Shown piece after piece: positions 46,332 to 55,871 of a stretch of DNA of 64,000 bases. The notes below the pieces were generated by a model. It was given only the letters and a program-made list of their open reading frames with translations. It was not told where the DNA came from and did no database searches. Where the stretch lies: positions 83,351,825 to 83,415,824 of the forward strand of contig CM075764.1 of the NCBI GenBank assembly GCA_037974665.1, given 5' to 3'. Position 1 is the first letter of the stretch, and every line of letters begins with the position of its first letter. Made by a program: the position numbers and the translations under genes. This DNA is from Ehretia macrophylla. Lineage: Eukaryota; Streptophyta; Magnoliopsida; Boraginales; Ehretiaceae.

Positions 46332-46904
46332 CTAAACTTGAAATGGCTGGAATGGCATAGGCTTCACGGTACCATCATCTTGAAATTTTGCAGCATTGTT
46401 TCTATAGTAAGTACCATTGCCACCACCATTTCCTTCCACGAAAGCATAGTACCTCATCACAAATGCAAGACCCAAAGCCACCCATTCCAGGAAAAAGATG
46501 GCAATACACAACCCTCCAGCCAATTTCAATATCACAGCGCCATCTTCTTGTCTCACGTAAGTCTTGAGCTGTTTCAGAAAGTCTGAAGTAGTCGTGAAAA
46601 CAAGCACTGCAACAGAGCCTTGGAATATGGCAGTGAGCACTGTGGACACCATGTGTGCAGCATACCATCTGTTGGAGCCAGCCGAGACCGCGGCGCAGCC
46701 GGAGATGGCCCCGAGGATCGTGAGGATTTGGAGAAGAATGAGGAGGGCGCCGGATGCGGATGGGATTAAACGCAGAGAGAGAGTGAGGAAGATGCAACTA
46801 GAGGCTGCAGCTAAGAGGAGGTAGTTGGCGAACAGGAAGATTTTATGTGTGAGTCCATGGGATTGAGCCACTGCGCTAGTTGGATTGTTGAGTGAGAGAC
46901 CCAT
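46332..46904 (-). CDS. Conserved plant four-helix membrane protein, function unknown
   Basis: Single-exon gene of 190 residues starting MGLSLNNPTSAVAQSHGLTH. Four hydrophobic segments are visible: about residues 19-42 (KIFLFANYLLLAAASSCIFL), 48-72 (SASGALLILLQILTILGAIS), 83-105 (AAHMVSTVLTAIFQGSVAVL) and 130-152 (LKLAGGLCIAIFFLEWVALG). Between the last two is a charged loop, RQEDGAVILK; the C-terminus is Gly/Asn-rich and polar. No signal peptide is needed. The frame is open upstream to 47216, but a TATA box at 47048-47041 lies inside that extension, which therefore is promoter and 5'UTR, so I choose the ATG at 46904. It looks intact and resembles uncharacterised plant transmembrane proteins; I do not recognise a named family. 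Confidence 0.85.
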   Translation of the reverse strand: MGLSLNNPTSAVAQSHGLTHKIFLFANYLLLAAASSCIFLTLSLRLIPSASGALLILLQILTILGAISGCAAVSAGSNRWYAAHMVSTVLTAIFQGSVAVLVFTTTSDFLKQLKTYVRQEDGAVILKLAGGLCIAIFFLEWVALGLAFVMRYYAFVEGNGGGNGTYYRNNAAKFQDDGTVKPMPFQPFQV

Positions 46905-47040
46905 TGATGAGAGCTTTGCGAAAATTCTTTTCAAAATTTGTGTGCTGCTGCAGAGACGGAAGCTTATGAGGTTGGTTATGGAGGAGAGAGAAGAGATGTA
47001 TGTACAAGCTTTGATGCCAAAGTAGTAAAGAGGGTGGTGG

Positions 47041-47048
47041 TACTTATA
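47041..47048 (-). promoter_or_regulatory. TATA box of the membrane-protein gene
   Basis: The minus strand reads ACTATAAGTACC, with TATAAGTA ending about 137 bases before the chosen ATG, giving an expected 5'UTR of about 100 bases. It decides against the longer upstream start. Confidence 0.6.
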
Positions 47049-47454
47049 GTTTGATGATGAACACAAAGCATTTTGGCCCGTTGGTGGCCAACGGCTAGTT
47101 GGCAAATATACAAGACACTTCATGTAACGGCTATTTTTGCTTTTTTGCTTTTTCGCTTTTTCGCTTAGCTGTTGCGATTGAAAATGCTGTGTATTGACTT
47201 GAGAAAAGTTTTTCATCCTTTTCTTTCTTTAAAATATTAGAGAAAGTTTTTCAATCTTTTTCCAGTTATTATATCATTTATTTTTTCAGTTAGTAAAAGA
47301 AGAGGTCATTTATTTTAAATTTCAACTGTTAATTTAAATATCTAAAATATAAATATACCTTAGTCATGTAATTTGATTATGGAACAGAGAAAACCCATAT
47401 ATGACAAACACAATCTTAGATGACAAATATACAGTGACAGATATTTTTTTTTTA

Positions 47455-47850
47455 GAAATTGACCTTAGTCCTATTTTTTAATTTGATAATTGTTCTGTTT
47501 ATTTCTTCTTTAACTGTGGTGGATGATGATGTTGAAGTCATTTTGTAGAACTTGTATTTTTTTTGTTTTGATTTGGACAATATATTTTGTGAATTTTTTG
47601 GTGATTTTTTGTAATTTTTTTCTGATTTTTGGTGATATCTCATGACTTTGGCAATGGTGCGTAATGCCATGTATGAGAGAAAAAATAGGCCCAAAGGTAA
47701 AATAGAAAAATCACAAAAAAGTTAACATTTTTCTTTAATTTTTCATAAAAAATGGATCAAATGATCACTTTTAAAAAATTAAGGAATCAAAAAATTACTT
47801 TTACAAAACTTGAGAGAGCTAAAGGTTTTTTACTCTTTACAAATAAACAT
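47455..47850 (-). repeat. Dispersed repeat, copy 2
   Basis: Inverted relative of 23735-24095. The minus strand translates MRYHQKSEKNYKKSPKNSQN then KFYKMTSTSSSTTVKEEINR, closely parallel to the other copy. The outer part (AAACTTGAGAGAGCTAAAGG on the plus strand) matches the end of copy 1. Confidence 0.6.
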
Positions 47851-48217
47851 AGTGTAGTAATCATATCAACAAAAAACCCCAAGGTTCCTTCGTATTTACA
47901 CCATAAATATATCTATTTCAGGGTAAATCACGTTTAAACTCGATGAGGCCATGTGCTCGCCTGCATATAATCGTTGATGGTTACATCGCCAATAAAGGAA
48001 GAAATAAAGCAAAATTCCATCAATGTAAGAAGTAAAGTTATAAAAGTTTTTCTTCCGAGGAGAATCAAACCCTTAATTTTATGACTGATTATATGCAATT
48101 CGAAAAGAACTTTAATGGATTCAACTTGATTATCAACTTTGCTACTTATTTGGTGGAATTATCGTTAGGATGCAGATGAGAGAGTGAAATAATTCACAAA
48201 ATAGAAAAGGAAAAAAG

Positions 48218-48895
48218 CGAAATTGGTCTCTGAACTTTGTGCAAAAGGTCATTTTAATCCTTCACATTTTGAAAAATACTCATTTTAGTCCCTCTCTTTA
48301 ACTACCAATAGGCTTTTTTTAATGGTCAAAAGTTTGACCTTGCTAAAAGACATAAATGCCCTTATAATTGTTAGACATGAAAGAAAAAAAATACGATTAA
48401 AAAATTATTGAGTTTAACCATTGGGATATTTATGATATTAATTGATTGTGCCAATTCATTATGCAAATAAATATGACACCTCTCAATAAATGAATAATTT
48501 TGACAAATTTTATCACTTTTTTTAATTACGAAACAACATTACCCAAATACAGATTGAAGATTGATTATTTTATAAAAAAAAATATAATTTAACCTAAATA
48601 GAGTTATAAAAATAAAATATAATTCAACCTTAATGGAACTTTCTCTTTAAAGAAAGAAAAAATCAATTTTTTTCAATTAGGTGAAATTATATTTTTTTTT
48701 ATCGATGAGAAGTGAAAAAAAAGAAAGTATAACAATAAAATATTTTTTACAAAGAAACTTATGTCTTTCACCACGGTCAAACCTTTGACTGTTAAAAAAA
48801 ACCTAATCATAGTCAAAGAGATAGACTAAAATGGGTATGTTTCAAAGGTAAGGGATTAAAATGACATTTTGCGCAAAATTCAAAGATCAATTTGG
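48218..48895. repeat. Foldback element (~680 bp), Mutator-like MITE style
   Basis: Left end AAATTGGTCTCTGAACTTTG with AGGTCATTTTAATCC is mirrored at the right end by GGATTAAAATGACATTTTGC then ATTCAAAGATCAATTT. Inner arms also pair (GTCAAAAGTTTGACC with GGTCAAACCTTTGAC). No coding region. Confidence 0.7.
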
Positions 48896-49577
48896 AACAT
48901 TTGAGTGTACCCCCACATGCAATAGGGCCGACTCTCAATAAGTGTGCCACACAATTCAACAGGATAATTTCTTTAGACGAACCCTTGACTCTTTGTTAAT
49001 ATGAATTTTCAAGTTTTAAATCTCCCTAAGAAAATCACTTTTAGAATATTAAAGAAACACTCATTTTCCACCAAAAGCTTCATTCAATTTCAGCAAATAA
49101 ACTCCATGTCCAAAACAAACAAAGTGAATAGACATGCAACATACAGAAATACAATCAAACATACAACAAGACATTCATATGCAGTGGCAATTGTGGTGTG
49201 TCGCAATAGGAGGTTTTTCTGGAGAAGAAGAGAACTCTCCAGGCATACCAAATAGCTGTCTTGTGGCTTAAATCTATCAAATAGATAAACTTCGAGATGA
49301 AGGCAAAATAGAAAATGAAAATCTAAGGAAATAATAGCTCGAGATATGCACAACTCCAAGCATAACTTGTATAACGATAGAGTGAATTTGATTATGTCAA
49401 TCTACATAAATGCAAAGTGTACGACGAAAACTGCAGAGTTAATAATGTAGGTGGAGAAAAAAAATTACACAAGTTGCAAGATTTGCTCATGAGTGTTCAC
49501 ATAGTTCTCGACAGGTACCTAGCCATCCATTTCATTTATATCTAGATCAGGAAGGTTAGAGAAAAAACCAGTCCAGT

Positions 49578-50600
49578 TTAGATCTCACCAAGATATATCT
49601 GCTTATCACTACTGCAAGATCCAATTATAGGTTCAGTAGGGTGGAAGACACATTCATTCACACATCCACTATGTCCAGGAAGCTTATACAAAATGCGACG
49701 AGTAGTAGTATCCCAAATATACACCATTCGATCAGAACTACCAGCCGTGACCTTACTTCCATCAGGTGACCAACTACATTTCAGTAAGTTCTTCTCAAAA
49801 TTGTGTTGGTGCCCTTCCAAGATCTTCACACACCGATTCTGTGGTGCATACGGGCGCATATCCCAGATACGAAGAGAACAGTCCATGCCATTGGTAAGAA
49901 GATAAGAGCCATCAGGACTCAGCTGCATTCCAGTTATCATATCCTGATGGCCTTGAAGTGTCATAGTAACCTCACTTCTACGCAAATCCCACACCTTCAC
50001 ATCATTATCTATGCCACCTGTGTATATCTTGTCTGAAGCATCAGAAAAACTGACTGCAGTTATTTGGTACTTATCTGGAAAAGTCTGTACAGCACCCCTC
50101 TGACGCATATCCCAAAGTTTAGCAGTTCCATCATCCGATCCACTGACTATAAGTGGAGGACCCCTCCGAGCAGGACAGCATGAATTCACAAAAGAGGAGT
50201 GTTCGGTCATCTTTTTTATTTGTTTCCCTGTTTCAACATCCCACGCCCTCAGGGTCTTGTCAGGGCTGGCTGATATTAAGGTTGACCCATCAGTAGTCCA
50301 TTGAACATCTAGAACTGCATTCTTGTGCCCTTTCAGAACCATGAAGTTCTTGCACTCACCATGGACATTCCACAGAAAGATTTCTCTGTCATGTGAACCA
50401 GATGCTATGACAGTTCCTGCAGGATTGAACTTCATGGTGTACACTGCACTTTGATGACCAGCCAACAACATGATAGGTGACTCCAAACTAGATGTTCGCT
50501 GTTTTCTATTTGGTCCAGGACCCTGGGGACCACTAAGTGAAATAGTAGATAAATCCATTGGTCTTGGACCTACCAAAGAGAGAGCACTTTCAGTTTGCAT
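49578..50600 (-). CDS. SNRNP40: U5 small nuclear ribonucleoprotein 40 kDa protein (WD40)
   Basis: A 340-residue protein with seven WD40 repeats and the layout of the U5 snRNP 40 kDa subunit, which contacts Prp8 in the spliceosome, in the nucleus. After an unstructured ~44-residue N-terminus (QGPGPNRKQRTSSLESPIML), repeats start at LLAGHQSAVYTMKFNPAG (~44), VLKGHKNAVLDVQW, KMTEHSSFVNSCCP, TFPDKYQITAVSF, TLQGHQDMITGMQLSPDG, ILEGHQHNFEKNLLKCSW and KLPGHSGCVNECVFHP, each closing with a WD-type pair (LWN, AWD, LWD, VWD, IWD, IWD, and YLGEI in the last). The length fits plant orthologs. The coding part is intronless; the ATG at 50600 is followed by the conserved start, and upstream a 5'UTR exon begins at 50656 after a CAG acceptor. 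No lesions. Confidence 0.93.
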   Translation of the reverse strand: MQTESALSLVGPRPMDLSTISLSGPQGPGPNRKQRTSSLESPIMLLAGHQSAVYTMKFNPAGTVIASGSHDREIFLWNVHGECKNFMVLKGHKNAVLDVQWTTDGSTLISASPDKTLRAWDVETGKQIKKMTEHSSFVNSCCPARRGPPLIVSGSDDGTAKLWDMRQRGAVQTFPDKYQITAVSFSDASDKIYTGGIDNDVKVWDLRRSEVTMTLQGHQDMITGMQLSPDGSYLLTNGMDCSLRIWDMRPYAPQNRCVKILEGHQHNFEKNLLKCSWSPDGSKVTAGSSDRMVYIWDTTTRRILYKLPGHSGCVNECVFHPTEPIIGSCSSDKQIYLGEI

Positions 50601-51454
50601 CTCAGCTTCTCCTTGATGTACAATAAAGAGTCAAATTGCTTTCTATCTCCCTAAACCTGCAATGAGCGCTCATCAAAGTCCAACACAATGATAACTTGCT
50701 AGACTATTTTGTACAGATCAACATGTGGATTGTGGACTTCAATTGGGAAGAAATAATCAAACCATTAAAGTGCAGAGAAATGATTCTTATCTAGTCTGAG
50801 TTTCTCAGAAAAAAGTATTAAACTTAATACTTAATTGAAATATGGTATACCAGAGGGGAAACTTCTGCACGGCCACACTATCAAGCCATCTTTTATACAC
50901 TAAACAAGACAAGGTACCATGTGGTGGGGTAACTTTGTCCTCTCTCCATATGGGCAAAAAGAGGAGTTCTGACATTTGGATCCTATGGGGCTGAACCAAT
51001 AGAATCAAAATTGTCCCGGTGGTGTACATTTCTATTTCTTAATAGAATAGTGTACAAGGTTAATGTTCCATAATTTATCAAATACAATCAAGTCAAACTT
51101 CTCTCTTTATGATTAGTAAAAGAGACTTTGATTTGACAGGATTGTGGAAAGGATACCGCCCATACAAGCGTATATACTGGAGGAAAACTATCTGCACGCA
51201 TGTGAGTTTAACTCAGTCGAGAAATTGAAAGAATGTGCAGAAAATGAAATATTCCATATTCCCAATTTAAAGTGCTGTTTATTTAGGGGAGACACATACT
51301 ATTCACAATATTACCAGGAGAAATGATATACAGCTTAATTAGTCAACCTAGTGTAGTAGCTAATGTTAAGCTAAGCTAATTTCCACTGGAAGAGCAATTA
51401 AAATAGATAGTAACAAGTCTTAAATTACCACCTCATCTAAAACCTCCAACTGTT

Positions 51455-51690
51455 AGAAAGAGGTTTATTATATTATTTATTATCTTCAATACGCTCCCCC
51501 TCACGTGCTCACGGGATTGATTTTTCTTGAGCCTTACACGTGGACATATACTTTTAAGTGGGTGGCGGCAAACCTCGAACTCATGACCATTTTGGTAAGA
51601 CTCAATACCATCTGAAATTATTACTTTATTTAAAAGCTTAAGCTATTAGAGAAATGTTCTTATATTATTTATTATCTTTAACAGTACTCA
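51455..51690 (-). repeat. SINE-like dispersed repeat
   Basis: The minus strand contains ATGGTATTGAGTCTTACC, GGTCATGAGTTCGAGG (B-box-like) and the stretch CACGTGAGGGGGAGCG, a combination common in plant intergenic and intronic short repeats. TATTATTTATTATCTT occurs at both flanks (51470 and 51660), as a possible target duplication. Confidence 0.45.
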
Positions 51691-52004
51691 GTTGTACAAG
51701 CAAACATATTTGTCTTAAAATTCTATTAACACCTTAAGAAAATAAATTAGTTACTTATCAAAGGAGCAAAGCAACAACAGTGCTCAGTTGTGGAGGCGAA
51801 AATGGAGATGGTTTATACCCCCATTGACAGATTATCAACCAAATCAACTACTTCTTTTTCTTTTTTTGGGTACATACCAAATCAACTAGTTATGAGCAAT
51901 GACAAGAACCACAACTATATACCTAATTAATCCAAGTGCAAATGAGAACAAAGAGTAATAATAGAGTTTACAGCAGGAACTCGGTGATATAGCCAATCTT
52001 TCTG

Positions 52005-52192
52005 TTTTTCTTTTTTTGGTTTCAAATGATCAGAATATGAAAAATCCACGTCGAGTTGGACAAGTGTGCAACCCAAGTAAGTTGGACAAATCACCTACAG
52101 AATAGCACAACTTGAACCCGGGACCTCACACTACAAGGGCTTCAACCTTAACCTTCTTTACCACTGGGCTAAGGCCTCATTGGCACCAAAAT
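52005..52192 (-). mobile_element. tRNA-derived SINE
   Basis: The minus strand shows TTAGCCCAGTGGTAAAG (RNA polymerase III A box) followed about 40 bases later by GGTCCCGGGTTCAAGT (B box), then an A-rich tail near 52005-52020. This is the head of a plant tRNA-derived SINE. It lies in the 5'UTR intron of the U5-40K gene, in the same orientation. Confidence 0.7.
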
Positions 52193-52902
52193 TTCCATTT
52201 TGGTTAACCTTTTTCATTCCAGAAGAAAAATGGTGACTGTTTTTCAACCAACTAAAATGTTTCATCATTTGGAATCTACACCACAGCTCAAGAATCAGTT
52301 CACTGGGGATTATTTACCCGGACATTGGAAAGTTCAACCGCAAATATGTAATTCAACGAACTTTATATCGAATAATTCCTCCAATAGCAGTTTCATGAAA
52401 GCAATTAGCTATAACAAAAATTCGGCTATTAGACAGATTAGCTAAATGCGCCTCTTACTAAATCCCCAAACCCAAATCGTGCACACAAATATGCAACAAA
52501 TTATAGGGGCTCAGAACCTTAGGCCATTCTAATAAGCTACTTGGTCAACTAGATCCCTCGTTTCTATTAGTGTTTATGTATGTTTTTTTGGGATATAAGA
52601 GAAGAAAAGAAGTACATAAAATATGTGAAAATGAAAATCATTAAGGCAAACAAAACCATACCAAACTAACCTAAACTAAACGAAACCAAGCTTGAGATAC
52701 GAAAGAATCTATATCCGCTATCCGTAAATCAGGTAGCCTAATTCTTAATTATAATCGCGAAACTTCGCCTAACTGTCTTTTTTCCTCTACCACTCGACAC
52801 TCACTGTCTCTATATTTGGTCGTCTCCTAACATATCCAAAAAAAAAAAAAAGAAAACTAAAATGAAGCAAGATTAAAAAAAAAAAAAAAAAAAAAGAGGT
52901 AC

Positions 52903-53160
52903 CTTTTTCTTTATGGTAAACCCTAAGAATAGGGTTTTTGGTCTCGCTTCAAGAAAGCTCCGGAAGCGATGCCTTCAGATCAGTTGCTATTTTGCAGTAT
53001 TGTGTACGAAACTTGAAGAAGGGTGTGATGCGTTGGGCCTCTAATGTCGTTAGGAGCGCTTCATGTTCATTATTGGGCCTATGACGTAGTTGGCCTGTTT
53101 CGCAAAATGGTCCATTTTGACTTTTATTCTTTCGTTTAGGAAACTTGCTGCCACGGCCCA
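52903..53160 (-). promoter_or_regulatory. Housekeeping-type promoter and 5'UTR exon of the U5-40K gene
   Basis: Two telo-box motifs lie back to back (AAACCCTAA at 52918-52926, and AGGGTTT at 52931-52937), and TGGGCC site II elements occur at 53034-53039, 53074-53079 and (complement) 53155-53160. Site II plus telo box is a known pairing in plant promoters of ribosomal, snRNP and other housekeeping genes. No clear TATA box is seen. The exon edge is the donor at 52903. Confidence 0.6.
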
Positions 53161-53199
53161 GGGGTATGAGACAAGGTCTCCTAGTGGCAGGCGAAAATT

Positions 53200-55860
53200 G
53201 GGGACCAAAATTCAAATAAGAATATTTATAACAAGAGAAAAAAAAAAAAGGGCCGTTAACTTATTTTTAATGATACTACATAATTTTTTTAACGACAATA
53301 AATTTTTTTAACGATATTACATAAATTTTTTTTTTTTTTTTTAAATATTAGAAGGAGCCGAGGCCCCGGCCTAGTTCCGCCCCTGCCTGGTAGGCAATAA
53401 GGGTTGCTTTTACCAACTCTTTATTCATTTCTGTTCTATGAAGAGTAGTAAACATAATGAAAAATTTAAATGAGGTCAACAGTCAAAAATAAGGCTTCAA
53501 CTCCAGATTTCATATTGCATTATACAACTTATCCTGGATGAATTATCGTCCTTGATTCTTCGTTTTCGAAAAAAATGAATATGTATCTTCTTGTATGTGC
53601 GTTTGTCCTTTGTTTACATGGTGTTGAACCTTAATCACTCAGGAATATAGATATATACACACACACACACATAGCTATTTTAAGCACTTACATTTCCAGT
53701 ATATCCAAAATTTGAATTTCACTATCTACTATTTTCTAGATTTAAACATACGTAGAGAAAGTAAAGTTCCTTTAAAGTAATTTGTTTCATTATTTCTAAA
53801 AGTTTCGTAATTTAAAATACTTCTTCTTTTTTACTTTTGTTTGTTATTATTTCTAAATAAGAGTCTAAGGTTTTTTTTTAATGGGAGTTGCTCTCTTAAA
53901 TAAGAATAAAAACAAGAAAATAAGAAATAAGAGTCTACAGTCAAATAAAAAAAATGTTATCTAAAGTCAATCAAGTATTATATATGTATGCATATGTATT
54001 ATACTACATATGAGAGAGAGACAATAAACCTTATACATGCGATTATGAAAGCCATAAATGGTGTTATTGGGGCCGTGAATGCATTTGACAGTAGATTTAG
54101 AAGTATTTGAGTAACCAAATATTATCATAATTGAATTGGATTTTGAGAAGAAAAAAAAAAATATATATATATATATATTTTTTGAAAGATCGCAAGAAAA
54201 GTCTTACGGGCAATGAATTAATCGTGGAGAGCATGAGTGACCTTTACAATATGTAAAATGTCTCCTTGAACCATATCGACATACCCATTGCTATTACCAA
54301 TCTGACCTTCCTTGCTGCTTTTTAATCTTTCAATATATAATTTTATTTTTTACTATAATTTTATATATATATATATATATTGCCTCAATCCAAGGGGTGC
54401 ATGTTCATCCCCGGTCATAAGCTGGTTTCACCAGTGGTCTTCACAATTAACTTAAGTATCAAATGAGGAACCCAGACACCTCTTACTGTTCTTTGTTTTG
54501 TAGGTATCTAACTTAGATCCATCTCAATTTGGTTACAATAAGAAGGCTTAACTCAACATTTGAGGTCCAATGTACATCTGACCTTAACAAAATTGTTTTT
54601 ACCTTTAATTCAAATAACATAAAACGTTAAACATCGATTTTGGCACATTAACTTGTATAGTTTTTTTTTTTTTTTTTTTTCTTTTTTTGGTCAATTACTC
54701 GTATAGTTAACACGTTCAAATAATGTGATATGGCCCTAATTCAAACCTCACTTGGTAATATTTTATGTTTTGATTCTCTCCTCAAACTCCCTCGGGGATC
54801 AGAAGATGGAAACTCCATTTCGAATGAAAGGAGTACTTATAAGGTTGTACAATTGAGTTATTGATTCTATCATACTTAGCCTCAGGAAAATATGTATGCC
54901 ACTTGAGGTTGATGGACACAATAGTTGAGTGAAAAACTAAAAACTAGGCTTTACTCAAGTTTTTTTTTTTTTTTTTTTTTCTTTTCTTAAATGAGGATCA
55001 ATAGTGATTCCCCATGTACCCCCAAAGTGACTCGAACTCGAGACTATTTAGGTCTTAAGTGAGGGCTGTTCCCACTTAAGTTAATATTACAAATTGAAAC
55101 AAGATATGATCTTTTTTTTTTTCTCTTCTTTTATAGTATTTTAGTCACAAACGTTTATCGAGAGGGTGTTTGGTTTACCTAATCTTACTAGATCTCCAAA
55201 AAGTAAAGTTAATAATATAATATTTTTATATTTGATTCATAAAATAATAAATAAATAAAAAACATTTATGGACATATTATATTTCTTAAAAATGCGATAT
55301 TCTCATGAATTTCTCAATTTTTATTTTCATGTGAAAATGTAGAAATCTAACTTTCTCAAGTTGTTGTAATGTTTTAAAAAATAAAAAAAAATAAAAACAC
55401 CCATATTCCCGTTATAAATATACCAAAAAAAATATACATACAACACACACTACTTTAACATTAAATCTTCTTCACCACCACCTCCATATAAATTTATACG
55501 AACACATTATACGATGACGAGTAACCCACCGTAATCTCTTAAAACATAAATGGTGTATATGTAATGTAAGAATGACAATAATATGACTTGCATTTAACTT
55601 TCTCAAGTTATCCGAATGAGATCATTGCTATCCGACCGAAGAAAAGATGAAGCCAAATTACTCTCTTCACAGTGCATACATCTTATTAACATATTGATAT
55701 GCATTATTCAGATTGTTACATTAGCAATAATCTTGATGTTCAAGAAAATGAACATTTAGGTCCATGTAAGTGGAATCAAATCTTAACTTCATAACTTGCT
55801 GACATACAAAAGTCAGCTGCATAAGTACAGGGACTCATCAGACTCTGCAATGAGGAAAAA
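53200..55860. other. Gene-free stretch with simple repeats
   Basis: AT-rich DNA between two host genes. It holds poly-T tracts (53325-53342, 54661-54681, 54960-54980), (TA)n runs (54158-54178, 54361-54380), a GC-rich repeat end (GGCCCCGGCCTAGTTCCGCCC near 53357) and a B-box-like GAGTTCGAGTC on the minus strand near 55030. No gene supported. Confidence 0.5.
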
Positions 55861-55871
55861 GAATCAGCATC

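Larger units (their letters stand above)
50657..52902 (-). other. 5'UTR intron of the U5-40K gene (inferred)
   Basis: On the minus strand a donor AAAAAG/GTACCT at 52903/52902 and an acceptor TTGCAG/GTTTAG at 50657/50656 would remove 2246 bases just upstream of the coding exon. No protein-coding frame is convincing inside. It contains a tRNA-derived SINE (52005-52192) and another SINE-like repeat (51455-51690). The intron is inferred from splice motifs and promoter position. Confidence 0.5.

Noticed and set aside
46905..47216. N-terminal extension of the membrane-protein frame (294 residues in total)
   Set aside because: A TATA box at 47048-47041 lies within it, the text is low in complexity and unlike the conserved part, and the protein start MGLSLNNP at 46904 is a natural one.
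49693..50036. Plus-strand frames over the U5-40K gene
   Set aside because: They are antisense shadows of the WD40 coding sequence.
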